Assembly: GCA_947069175.1 (NCBI GenBank)
Contig: CAMTDV010000013.1
Span: forward strand, 55,434,610 to 55,498,609
DNA length: 64,000 nucleotides
From: Scalesia atractyloides
Lineage: Eukaryota; Streptophyta; Magnoliopsida; Asterales; Asteraceae
Reading direction: 5' to 3'
Under the pieces are notes generated by a model. That model was not told where the DNA came from, searched no databases, and saw nothing but the letters and a program-made list of their open reading frames with translations. Shown here in pieces: positions 34,361 through 45,992 of the stretch. Both the position numbers and the translations under genes were made by a program. Each line of letters starts with the position of its first letter. The stretch's first letter is position 1.

Positions 34361-34927
34361 TCCAACATGCATGTGAGCCCGTTATCAGTCCAATCCAAGA
34401 GATTCACACTTGCTCGCCATCAAACGTATTATGTGATATTTGAAGGATTTCCAAGCACCGACTTGTGGTATCGTCGACACGACAACTTCAATCTTGTGGG
34501 CTACTCGGATTCTGATTTTGGTTGCTGCAAACTTAACGCCAAATCGACGACGGCTGGTTGCCAGTTCTTCGGAACCTGTTTGGTAACGTGGCAATGCAAG
34601 AAACAGACCGCGGTCGCTCTCTCTACCTGTGAAGCTGAATACATTTCAGCGTCCAGTTGTTGTTGCCAGATACTCTGGATTCAACAGCAGATGAGAGACT
34701 TTGGACTGCATTTTCTTGACACGCCTATATATGTAGATAACCAGGCTGCAATTGATATCACTAGAACTCATGTCAATACTCATGTACTAAACATATTGAA
34801 ATTCGACACCACTTTATCCGTGATTGCTACGAGAAAAAGTTGGTTAGAATTGAAAAAATCCACATTTATGACCAAAAAGCATATTTTTATACTAAAGCAT
34901 TTGATCGTACAAGATTTAAAAATCTTT
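34361..34927 (+). pseudogene. Element G RNase H
   Basis: Open for about 187 codons. It contains GYSDSDFGCCKLNAKSTTAG, CQFFGTCLVTWQCKKQTAVA, LSTCEAEYISASS, and the third acidic block PIYVDNQAAIDITR. A damaged HIEIRYHFI-like segment and a basic tail follow. This is the best preserved domain of element G. It ends at 34927, about 200 bp before the solo LTR. Confidence 0.9.
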
Positions 34928-35129
34928 TAAAATTAAATGGTTTAAAAAATCAGACATCAGGAGATATACATGAGGTTGAGTTTGATGATGACGATGACTT
35001 GACGTAATTCTCATCGGTATGACGATTTTTCTATACATTCTTTCTAAAAAAATTCTCAAAAGCCAAAAATATGTTTTTGTGAAAAAGGGAGATCATATTA
35101 CATCAATATGACAATCACAGTATGCTAAA

Positions 35130-37983
35130 TGTCACACCCTCAATTTCCACTTGCGGAGTTTTACCGCGAGGCGTGTGAACAAACCAGAATCTGAAACACT
35201 AGTACGTCGAACGACTTATATTGATTTGATAATACGTTTTCCAAAAATCATTTGTTTAACCATTCATCGTAGATTTTATATTGTCTTAGTTAGTTACCAA
35301 TGTTTAGCGGAAGCATTAGTTTTTATGGTTGAGCGAAAGCATAGAATAAGTAGTGAAACGGGCGCCAACACAAACGCCAAAACAAATGAAAAACCCAAAA
35401 CAATGTTTGTAAATGAGACTCGATAAAAGATGTCTCGTTCAATGCATGTGAGTGCACCTAGAGCTCCTAGCGTCCTGAGAAACATGTAAAGAAACAAGTG
35501 TCAACATTAAAGATGAGTGAGTTCACAGGTTTTCATAAATTCGTTTGTTGTTCCCCCGTTATCCCTAACCTGGGATAACGATTTAGTTCCATTATTCCCA
35601 ACCCGGAATAATACCGATAGTTCCATTATTCCTTAACCGGAATAATAATGATGTTGGTTCCATTATTCCAAACCCGGAAAATAAAGTTGTTGTTTCCATT
35701 ATTCCAAACCCGGAATAATAATGATGTTGTTTCCATTATCCCTAACCCGGGATAATATAGTTGTCTCCATTATCCCTAACCCGGGATAATATAGTTGTTT
35801 CCATTGTCCCTAACCCGGGATAATATAGTTGTTTCGTAATTAAGTTCAATGTTAACATATATAGGTAGCTAGCCTAAAGTTATGTCACGTAAGAGTTCGC
35901 GATCGAAGCTGACTGTTGTGCCTCCGTGTTGCCAGGCCTATCACTGACCATGGCGAAGTTAGGCCAAATTATTCACCCTTGACCGTACCCGGTCGGCTAG
36001 CGCGACTAGCTCGGATGGGGCTTGTCGGGCCCAGTAGTACTACTTATAATTCCCCCGCTATTAAAACCCAATACTAACGATCCGAGAGATTGACGAGGAC
36101 TTAAGTGATATAGCTGCTTAGTGACCATAACATTACATTAACATCAACTTAGTTACCGAATAGTTATGTGACGTTAATTTCTTATAACGTAAAGAGATTG
36201 AGTTTGAAGAGTGTATACATGTTTCTCCCCCTGTTATTTAAAAACGGATAAAGTTAGGGGCCGTGAACTCACCTTTAGTTGCTCGGTTAGTGTAACACAG
36301 AAGTTGCAAATGATGGGACCGCTAATTGCGTCCTAATAAACCAATTGATTCCAAGTCAGTGTGTGAACACACTAATACAAATTCTACACATAATTTACGA
36401 ACAAAGTGATACACACAAACAACATACCTAACACTCAAACATGCATGCAAGTATCCTCATGTGATCATAGTAATCAAAACAATTTATCATGAACATAATC
36501 CAATCCATGCAACACTTTGGTGCACACAATCACAAGTTATCAAATTTCAGCTTAATACTCATAATTCAGATGTTTTCTAGGATTTTTATAAAATAGTTCC
36601 AACGTTCCAAAAATTCCAGTTATTTTACAGCAGGTGCCATTTATACTGTAGAAATTTATATAAATTTTCCAAGTCCTAAATCTTTACCATTTAACCATAA
36701 ATATTAATATACTAGGCTGCAATCAGATTCGTCGCTTTCTGACTGCAGTCCACGGAAGAATTTATTTAAAAATCATTGATCGTCCAATTAACAAAATTCC
36801 TGTTGGAGTTGCCCGGAAATTTCCATACCTAGTTTCTGTACAAAATTCATGACTCGAATCCCTACTGATTATAAAATCCAACTCGATAAACAACTAACAA
36901 AATTTCAGGATTTTCACAGCTTTAGTTACTGAACTTATTTGAACATTTAAAAATATCAAACGACTTCAGAAAAATATGAATCCAGCGCCATTAGATTCGT
37001 TATTCAAATCTCTACGTTCTAGACATCAGAAAATCTGTTTTTCGACAACTAATGACTGAGTTACAGCCAGTTGAAGTCGGCTGTAACTATCAATCAGCAA
37101 ACTGTTTCAGCATTCTATCACCACTGTTTCGCATAACCCGTCGATATAATGAACCTAGGCGATCAAGAACTGATTTCTCTAATCATAGATCACTACATAT
37201 AACATATCCATGCAAACCCTAATCAACATCTCTAGTTTTTATAAACAAACACAGCCTATAATTTTCAGATTTCGAACAACATCACTTGCAAACATTATTA
37301 ACAAATCGGCTAACATAACCTTTCATTCAAACATACAATCCGAAAACAACAAAATCAAAACACATGTATCCGAATATGATCTTGTAACATATGATAAATT
37401 CTAATCTTTTAATGATAAGGTAAACGAACCATGAGTGAGATGAGGAACCGGTGATCAAAGATAGTTGCGACCGAGAGATGATGATGAAGTAGGCTGTTTG
37501 TGATCGAGGAAGTGAACAAATGGGCTGATCTCGCGACCGAATGGAGGTGAACAAGGGGCTGCCGTCGGCTTCTTTCTCACTAGGGTTTTGTGATTTGAAG
37601 GGGCATGCATGTGTTAGTATATATAGGCGCAAAGAGATGAGGGAATGGGTTGCGGTTTGGGTTTGATCCTTGTTCTCGGCCGAGGTGGTTTGGGTTGCAC
37701 GGGCCGAAGGGACTTGGGTTGGTTTGGTTTGGGTTGCACGCGGCCGAGTAGTTTGAGTTTAAGGTTTAAAACTTGGTTAACTCCTAGAGTCACAAGGAAT
37801 CGAGGTTGGTTCGTGTCGCGGTTCGGTTCGGTTCGTCTACATATTTACTATAAATATTTTATAACTAAAACAATCACATAATCGCACATTACGTATTCAC
37901 TAACTCGTACACGTTTAATACGTAGCATACAATTTATTCGACAAGTATTGCGTTTAAGTTATCCGAAAAACCGGGATGTCACA
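35130..37983 (+). mobile_element. Solo LTR of family X inside element G
   Basis: 2,854 bp from TGTCACACCC to GGGATGTCACA, bounded by CTAAA at 35125-35129 and 37984-37988. No internal region is present, so the element was reduced to one LTR, presumably by LTR-LTR recombination. Element D gives the empty site: its spacer at about 20380-20400 reads straight through (TATGTTAAAGATATGG on the minus strand). A TATA-like TATATATAGG lies at about 37618. Related to 1-2379 but in the opposite orientation. ORFs inside are chance. Confidence 0.96.
35550..35835. repeat. Tandem repeat in solo LTR X (TCCATTATTCCnnAACCCGG)
   Basis: About nine units of 25-33 bp with consensus TCCATTATYCCYAACCCGG followed by RATAAT. 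The last units are nearly identical (TAACCCGGGATAATATAGTT). The array is longer than in the copy at 1757-1945. Confidence 0.9.
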
Positions 37984-39891
37984 CTAAAGATATGGAATGA
38001 TTAAACAAGTAATTAAACAGGTCTTACTGAGGATGTACCAATAGGCTTCTCTCGTTCAGTAAATTGTTTTCAAGATATAAGCCTAAAGAAAAACTAAATA
38101 ACTTGTGGGTTAACATCTCTTGGATATATGGACTTAGTACTGTGAAATTTCGTTTGAGAGAATGCTAGATTCTGCGATACTAGGTCTTTATAGTTAATCG
38201 ATATCTTGGGTATTATCCGAGTTCTTCTGATTTTGCGTCAGCAATGGCCTAGAACTTGTATAATACTTTACGCGTTATTCGCCCATTCAAGCTGCATAAA
38301 AATGAATATGTCATAAACTTTGTGACATTTGCAGTTCAAAAGATTCCTTTAAGGAACACCACCTAAAGACGAGCCTTCATCTCTTTGTCTGTACGCAATT
38401 CACCCCTTTACAAAGTAGAAGTACTAACCTGAGCTCTCAAGGTCTCGCAATTCACCCCTTTACAGATATCAATTGGATATATTCACCTCTTAAATGAAAT
38501 TCTGGGAATCTCGATACGGGAGTATATTCTGAGATGGGACACACAGTTATTTCATGTTCCTAAATATTGCCTAACATATCTTGAAACAGTTGAGAAACAA
38601 TAAGAGGTTTAAGTGGAAAAGAATATTGGCAATCTAGGTAAATCTAGTTAAAAGCTTAATGAGTATACCAAGTTCAATAGTACTGGTGACTTGTTTAAAT
38701 ACTTGATATGATTCTCTTAACATAAAGCTCACAAAAATATGAATATATTTCTTTACTTGTTATTTCTTGTGAAAAAATCCCGATGATGAAAACCTGATAG
38801 TTGAAGTCATTACTTGTTATTTCTTAGCATTTTAGTTTTGTTTTAGTCTACCGATGATGAAAACACTGATAGTTGAAGTCATGGCGACGTCTTGCTGAAG
38901 GAAATCTGAAGACAACGGTTGGGAGCTAATCTTGAAACGAAAAATTTACTTGAACATCAACAAAGTTCATTAATTTGACACTTTACAAATTTAATATAAA
39001 TCTGTCTTGGTCAACCAAGGTCATTAGCTTGGATTTGGTAGGCAAATCAGATAACCAAGGTCATTAGCTTGGACTTGGTTAACTGAGTGGGTTTTAAACA
39101 GATAAAATTTCGTAAAAAGAATCAAAAAGTTTTAAAAGTTTAAAAAGTATCAGAACTGACTCGTACGAGTGGCACTAACTCGTACGAGTAACATTTGTTG
39201 TCATTCGCACAAGTCTGTGATTCGTACGAGCGAACTGAATGTGTATAAAAACCCTCTTCATTCGCACGAGTCGACTTTATGTTACTGTGCGACTGAGAGA
39301 GAACTATTGTGCGAGCCAGTTCCATACTTCACTTTTCTTGACATTTATGTTGTACCAATACATTGGGGAGGTTGATTCGCACACCTCTTACGATGGGAAA
39401 GGTACCATTGCGTGTTCTTAGTCGTTATAATACAGGATTTAGACCAAACGGACATAAAACATAGGTTTAGGGAAATTGGACCGGTAAAACTTAAAATTGA
39501 ACTTAAAATCGTTAATATCGGCCCCAATAGCCTATAAATCAACTATCAATTTGTTAATAAACACGTTTTAAGTTTGGTTTAAGCTTGGTGTTATTTGGTA
39601 CGGTTCACAATTCGCACGGATGTCCACTCGTACCAGCGGAGTTTTCAAAATGTTCCAAATATTGTTTTCACTTATACGGGGCATCGTTCGTACCAAGAAA
39701 GTTTGATTAAAATCTTTGAAAAATTCTTAAATCTTTAGTCACTCGTACAAAGTAGTGACTCGTACGAGTGATGATGTTTTGATTCAATCTTGTAAAATTT
39801 TCTAAGTGTTGAATCGTACGAATGTATGGATCTTACAAGTGACCTTGTAAGTTGAAATTTGTGAAAATTTTTCTAACAGTTTGGACTCTCT
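37984..39891 (+). other. Element G spacer between pol and the extra ORF
   Basis: Non-coding, homologous to 18486-20400 of element D. It includes palindromes ACTCGTACGAGT at 39159-39170, 39178-39189 and 39758-39769 and the conserved TATA-like site at 39531. An internal repeat is visible at 38780-38890 (CCGATGATGAAAAC seen twice), as is a repeated GGTCATTAGCTTGGA at 39010-39080. Confidence 0.75.
39531..39543 (+). promoter_or_regulatory. Conserved TATA-like site upstream of the extra ORF (element G)
   Basis: CCTATAAATCAAC, identical to the site in element D. It lies about 350 bp before the ATG at 39892. It is a candidate internal promoter only. Confidence 0.4.
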
Positions 39892-42800
39892 ATGTGTGCA
39901 GGTCAAGAAAACCTCTTTCTCTCCATTCCACAACATATGCTGTCTGCTTCATGAATCTATTCCGAAGATTGCTGCTTACCAAGACGTGTTAGATTTTTTG
40001 AGCAGAATCCCGATTACTAAAGCTCTCACTAATCACCATATTGTGTATAATCTCATGTAGAGTATTTTTGGAACGCAGCAGAGTTTGATTCTGAGGAGAA
40101 TGCGATAGTCTCAGTAGTAAGGATTGGCGATGAGGATATTCAGGTGAAGATTACAGAGGATTTGATCAGGAAGGTGTTGGATTTTAAAGACAACAAAGAC
40201 GATCCGACAGGGTTTTCAGAGTATATGTGACGGGTTGCTTTTACCGCATGGGTACCCCGGATGCCTCTCCTTTCAAGAAGGGTAACCTAAGTCCGCTGTT
40301 TCGATATATCCACACATTGTTATACACGCTTTGAGTCATCGTAAAGGTGGTTTTGATGATTTGATTGACTACCAAATGTGCATGATTAGCGCACTTTTTT
40401 TGAATCTTCCGTATAACTTTTCGAAGGTGATATTCACTCAGATGATGCAGAATAGTCAGAGAGAAAGTTTCTTCAGTACATGCGTTTCATTCAGATGCTG
40501 CTAGATCATCTGCACCCAAACTTGCAAAAAAAGAAAGATGACGTGTTAAAGTTGGAACACATGGATGTCTCTACCTTGAAGAAGATGAATTTACATCTAA
40601 AGACTTTCCCCAATGCCAAGCCAGTGTTTGGAGCTATCGTTGACAAAGATTATATTGCTCCGGCACCGGGAAAGTGGAGGAAGGAAGATAGTGGAGATGA
40701 GAATGAAAAGTTAACTGCGCTAGACGGTTTTGTTGCTAAGCTTAGTTCTTGGTTTGTTAAAGATGGAGAAAAGGGTGCAAAGAGAAAGGCAACGGCTACA
40801 TCTTCCGCGTTGACTCCTCAAAAGAAAAAACAAGCAGCGAAAGTTCTGGATTGAAAGATGAACCAGACATTGAAGAAAATATTGAAGATATAGCTACAGA
40901 CATTGAGAGGCAAGATTTTAGTAGTGATAAAGTGGCCGAAGAAGCGTCGTCTTCTAGCACTGATTCTGAAGATAGACGAGCAGGTGAAAGAAAAAGAGCT
41001 AAAAAGATAGAAGCCAAACGACTTGCAGAGAAAACGAGAAAAGCTGAAGAGAAAAAACGCAAAGCGGCAGGAGAGGACGATACGACTTATATACCTTCGG
41101 GTTCAGATTATGATACTCCTGTTCGCAAGCCAGCAAAGAAAAAGACATGACGTCTCAAACGTCAAGCGGCTAGAAGCACTGAGTCTCCTTACGACAAATC
41201 CAAAGAGACAGTGCAGGAGCAGACGGTCGAAGAAGAGGTTATTGAACCAACTCCACCAATTCCACCATCTCCACCACGTCAGGCTACTCCCCAGCCGCCA
41301 CCACAACCAACACCACAACCGACACCGCAGCAGCCGCCGCAAACTTCGTAGTCCCAACTTCACTTTGATTTCGATTTTGGTTTTGGGCATATTCCAGGGG
41401 GCGAAGACTTTACTACTGACATGTTTAATGACCCACGCGTTCAAGAATTACAAAAGCAAGTCATTAAAAACACTATCAGGATAGAAGAGTTCCAAGAATG
41501 GCTCAATACGTTAAACGAAGACAAACAGCAGCTAGAAGTGATGCTCGCCAGCATTGTATCGGAACATGAGCGCTTATGAATTTGAATGGCTGAATATGAG
41601 GAAGAGCGACTCGAAAACGATAGTAGGATGAATCTTTGTGAGAAGATATTGACGAAAAAGTTGGGTGTTAATATTGCTGCAGAGATAGATGAGATCGAAC
41701 GAGCTGAAGCCGGAGAGCGTGTAGCTAAACGAGAACGTCTTGCTAAGGAATTATCAGATGCGCAACGCAAGGGCAAAGCCAAAATGGGTGAAATTCCCTG
41801 TGAACATCACAACTGAGCCAGAAGTTGTATATGCGCAGTTATTATAGATATAGTGGTGTATATAGTCTGGAATAAGTTTGTTCTGGTCGGAAAGCCTAAG
41901 GATGTGGATATTGACATGACAGATCTTTCAGAAAGACATCGAGAATGGCTACAGAAAAAGAAGTTAGAAAGAGAGATTGAGGTAGTAGCTGATGAGTTTG
42001 ATGAAGACGCTGAGAAAGAGGCTGAGGATTTAGATGATTTATTGTCTGGTGAGTCTAATCTGATAGTAGTAATGATGATGATGATGATGATGATGATGAT
42101 AATGTAGGTGGTACAGGTATTCGTGTAACAGAAATCTGTTTTAAATGAAGATGTTAATTATTCTGCTTACATGGATGACTCTACGAATCAAATGACTGAA
42201 GATAGAGATCGGGGTAAAACTGAAGGTTCTTCTAATGCTCAGCAGGCAGGAATCTTCACGGTAACCGATACATCTACCATTCCTGTCGTGAAAAAACCGA
42301 AGATTTTTATCTTAAGCATGATGTTGAGGAGGGAGAATTTGTCCACAGATATTCTAAAGAAGAAATTGCTGAAATGTTAGGAGTGGATGAAGAAAACTTC
42401 AAGTTTGATTTCGAAGATGAGCTGAATGAGATTAGCGCTTTCAAGCCAAGTGATTGTGTCTTTGAGCACGTTGAAGAAGCAAATGATTATAATAGAGTTG
42501 TTGTGGAAGATGATTCTGATGACGATGTTACTAATCTTGCCGCTCAGGGTACATATGACTCCCCAACTCTCATTGAGTTATTTGCAGCAGAGAATGTCGA
42601 TGTTCTAAAACGAAAAGTTGAAGAAGTTGTTAAACAGGGTACCATTCCTCAATAGTTGAATAAAGCTGAAATTGCAAAAATGAGGAAGAAGTGGTTCAAA
42701 GTTTCACCAGCGGAGCAAAAATTCAAGCGTCCCTTAGCATTCTTTACGCGTGATGCAGATATCTCTCTAGGGGAGATTGTCAGCTGGGGTTGGATCGAAG

Positions 42801-43401
42801 AACTCATAGTTTACGCTATCAAAAGGGAGTTTGGAATCCAGTACCTCAGATATTTGAGTGACATCAAATCCTTGCCATATTGGGATATCAAAGAGCTCGT
42901 GTAAACCAAGATGATAAATCTAAAGATGAAATTTCATGACCAAAGGCTATGGAAGTTTATTAAGCTTGAAGCTTTGCATGGATTTATACACTGGAAACCT
43001 CACTTTCTGAAGCGTATTAAGAAGATTGATCCAGTTACTAAAGAAAAAGATGTTACGCTCATTATGAAGAGGCCAAAGGTTATGAAGAATATGCCTATGA
43101 TTCAGATAGAGTAGGATTTCCACAAATTTTCAAGTGGTGGCACTATGATTCTAACACAAGTGAAGTTGTGATTTGTGTGCACCCAGATGTTGATTCGTGG
43201 AAGATAACTGAGGAGCTTACCGAAGCCGTCATAGCTCATAAACGAATAAATGGGCTGTGGCGTGACATTCGAGTACTAGATCCTATGTGGCTAGTAAATT
43301 GTTCGAAGAAAGATATCGATTGTTTGTTCTACAGTAAAATTAGCTATGAAGAGAAAGACAAAGAACAAGCACTCCTGTTTCAGAGGATTGTTAATGTCTG
43401 A
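39892..43401 (+). pseudogene. Element G extra ORF downstream of pol (function unknown)
   Basis: Start ATG at 39892, chosen by alignment with the D copy; a one-base insertion follows at once. Domains in order: an N-terminal domain (SFSPFHNICCLLHESIPKIA; then IPITKALTNHHIVY; then QMLLDHLHPNLQKKK at 40480; NAKPVFGAIVDKDYIAPAPG), a basic region, a Pro-rich linker (41240-41345), a coiled coil (about 41410-41800), an acidic region with a GAT run, and a C-terminal domain (WGWIEELIVYAIKREFGIQY; then IRVLDPMWLVNC). About 1,100 codons in all. No signal peptide or membrane helix is visible. At least eight frame changes or stops. Confidence 0.82.
42072..42100. repeat. (GAT)n microsatellite in the acidic region of the extra ORF
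   Basis: About nine GAT/ATG trinucleotides. In the frame of the ORF they would encode an Asp run, as in the Asp-rich segment of element D at about 16290. The Met run in the frame that happens to be open is a frameshift artefact. Confidence 0.85.
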
Positions 43402-43688
43402 TTCGCTAACGATATACGTTCTGGATTGACAAGGAACACTTCTTGGAGGTAACTAGAGGAGACCGAGCAAAAGAAAAAGGAAAAGAAGGAAGCAAGGATT
43501 GTTGAGCGAGCTCATATAGCGCCGTTGAGAAGTTTTCGGTTTGGCAATATAGTTAACTGAACTCCTCCTACAGATCAAATGCCAATTGATTTTGAGGAGC
43601 ATCACAAGCCACTGAAGCAGTTTTTTGGTCGTTAAACGTCAGATCTTATGAAGATTTTGTGAAGACTATCTAGACTGCGGCAACATCC

Positions 43689-43696
43689 AAGGGGAG
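43689..43696 (+). promoter_or_regulatory. Polypurine tract of element G
   Basis: AAGGGGAG two bases before the 3' LTR. It is the likely plus-strand primer. Confidence 0.8.
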
Positions 43697-43698
43697 TT

Positions 43699-44153
43699 TG
43701 TTGGTGCATTATGTCTATTGCCTACGTCTAGGATATGTTGTTATTGTATATAGGGCTTAACGTCAAATTGTAAATGTTATTGTTTGTTTTATGTATTTTG
43801 TAGTAGGTCATACGAGTGAGTCAGATGACTTGTACGAGTGACACTGTCACTCGTACGAGGCAACAACTCGCACGAGTCACAGTCTCTGTTTCACACACTC
43901 TAGTGCGAGTCATGTCGACCTATAAATAGAGGAGTGGTGTGTCAGAGCTAGGAGTGTTAGTCTAGTTGGTACGGCGAAGCCCTGCTGAATGTTTACTTGC
44001 GTTGTACTTTGCACGTCAATCAACATATTCAAAGCAGTTAAACAATAGATCTCACTTGTTCGTTTGTCAACCTCACTAACAATGAATTCCGCCTCTGTTA
44101 GTTGAGTTAGGTCAGTCTGGTTGCTCATCAGAGGAGCCGATCCCCCATGCACA
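43699..44153 (+). repeat. Element G 3' LTR
   Basis: 455 bp from TGTTGGTGCATTATG to CATGCACA. It has an intact TATA box TATAAATA near 43921 and motifs of the CTCGTACGAG type at 43830-43880. The target duplication GCATC follows at 44154-44158. Confidence 0.95.
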
Positions 44154-45992
44154 GCATCTGAGGTGAATAGTAGGTTACACATGGTAATGAATTATTTACT
44201 TTCCGTAATAGATAATGTTTTACTTTAAGTGAAAAAGTTTTTGTCAGGTTAAAGAGGGAGTCTGTTTGTGTTTAAATTTCTGTTTTTAAAACCTTACTCC
44301 ATAAAAACAAAAATTTTGGGGGAGAAATTTCCCTAAGCCAAAGAGACTTAAGTTAGTGCGTGAGTTTAGGGGGAGTAAGTTGAAAGTTTAAAAGTTTTTC
44401 AAAAAAAATCTAGAAAATAAAAAATGAGTTTTCCCTGTGTGGAAAAGAAGAAATGATAGTACATTACCAAGGTAGACTGTCACACTGAAATTAAAATTAA
44501 TTGCTTAAGTGTGATAGCAGCTTTAACATATGATATACCAGTAGGCAAAAGGCATGAAATAATCAACTTACCTTGGTGATATAAACATAACGAACTGTGT
44601 ATGGTGAGTAACATATCAATGGCGTATTATTTTGTAACCTTCAAATCTAGCGTTGATAGATTGCCGAAATCCGAGGTTTTGGGTCTTTATATTGTTATTT
44701 CATCTGGGGTATCAGGGTTATCCTTCTGCTGCATCCAGATATATGCTGACCTAGGCACGACCAGGATATCTTAAAAGAGCTAAAATGCCAAATCCTAAAA
44801 ATTGAAAAAGCTCTCCTAGAGAGTCATTCAAATGTGCAAATTGCATTAATAGTACCAAAATTTGGTATTTGCCCTAACCCTTGTTGGATATTGATCTCTT
44901 TGCTATACGGAATTACTACCTGATCACCAATTATCTAACGTTGTAAATCAAAACGGATGAATTTCGGTATATTCACCTACTACGAGGAATCTTTGTGCAT
45001 ACTTTGATCGTGGGGGTATGTCCTGAAGTGGGACACACTAGTCTATCAGTATAAAATTATCTTAACATGTCACTAGGTAATGGTACTTGAAATGTTCATG
45101 TATTTTGTTTAAGTGGATAAACAATACTGGTAATCGTCTCGAATTGCTTTTCATGAAAATTACATATAGAATTATCTAATAATGTGAAAACAGTTTGATG
45201 TTGCTCATATGATCTTCTTACCGGTGATTCTCACAAAAAATAGAGTGTTTATTTTCGGGTTAGTTATTTTTTTTCTAAAAATACAAAAAGATTTGCTTTT
45301 AAAGTCTCCTAGTTTGAATTGATAAGTTGTTTTGTTTTTGCGTGATAAGATAAATATGGGTTTATCTTTAATGTGGAAAAGGACTATTGCTTTTTCGAGT
45401 TACTTGCTTGTGTTTCTAAACAGACTGATGCAATTATCAAAATGAAATGCAGAATTCAAGTAAAGTACATATTAAGAGTGGAGTGCAGAATGTGTGCAGA
45501 TGCATGGTAGGATCCTTCTACTACATTGCAAAGGGAGATATAGAGGAACTTGGAGATATGTGCTTAACCAGAGAATGCTAGTTCACTAATCTACAACGAA
45601 TGAAAGTTTTGGAGTTTGGAAGCATCAGCTAAGGAGGAGTCTGTCAATTTCAGAACATGTGTAACTAAAGCTATCCAAAGACCAAAAGATCACAATTTGT
45701 TTGAAGACAAAATTACACTATGAAGCTATTGTCAAGGGGGACTCTGTTGGTGCATATTTGTGACAACGACTTAATAGTTTAATAGTTTAGCCTTTGGATA
45801 TTTTGTATTGTGCTTAGCATTTGTGTTTAGCTTGTTTTAGAGTTTTTATGCGCTTGGAGAAAGGCTAGCGTCTAAGCCCAGTATGCAGACATGTAGCATA
45901 TATACATGTTGTGCATTAGGGTTTTGGTGTTGAAGAATAGGGAATAAAGTAGAGAGGCGATTCTGTGAATATCCATTCGGATTAGGGGACAT
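44154..45992 (+). mobile_element. Element F, right part: 3' untranslated region and truncated LTR
   Basis: Continues element F after element G. No coding sequence is seen. Several purine tracts occur (TTTTGGGGGAGAAA near 44313, TTTAGGGGGAGTAAG near 44368, CAAGGGGGAC near 45733). Multiple PPT-like tracts before the 3' LTR are a known Sirevirus trait. Confidence 0.72.
45745..45992 (+). repeat. Element F 3' LTR, truncated
   Basis: Starts TGTTGGTGCATATTTGTGAC right after the last PPT and resembles the element B LTR (TGTGACAAC start; then CTTTGGATAT). At about 45993 it is cut by a gypsy H gag fragment on the minus strand, so about half is missing. Confidence 0.75.

Larger units (their letters stand above)
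27251..44153 (+). mobile_element. Element G: complete-ended Sirevirus-type Ty1/copia, 16.9 kb with nested solo LTR
   Basis: A 459-bp 5' LTR and a 455-bp 3' LTR are flanked by the perfect 5-bp target duplication GCATC (27246-27250 and 44154-44158). The order is PBS, leader, gag with two knuckles, protease, integrase, RT, RNase H, spacer, extra ORF, PPT. Removing the nested 2,854-bp solo LTR and its duplicated CTAAA leaves about 14.0 kb. By eye the LTRs differ by roughly 19 substitutions plus a few indels, about 4 percent, so the insertion is not recent. All ORFs are broken. Confidence 0.95.

Noticed and set aside
35550..35835. Regularly spaced repeats resembling a CRISPR array
   Set aside because: There are no unique spacers of constant length; units are contiguous and degenerate, inside a plant LTR.
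37645..37881. A 78-codon Gly/Leu-rich ORF in the solo LTR
   Set aside because: It lies in the LTR, is not kept in the copy at 1-2379 and has no domain; GC-skewed sequence makes chance ORFs.
39885..39905. TGTGTGCAG followed by G looks like a splice acceptor just before the extra ORF
   Set aside because: The homologous place in element D (18450-18476) reads as coding sequence from an ATG through the same bases, so the match is simply the start of the ORF.
42060..42107. Run of Met residues in an open frame
   Set aside because: It is the out-of-frame reading of a GAT microsatellite that encodes Asp in the ORF frame.
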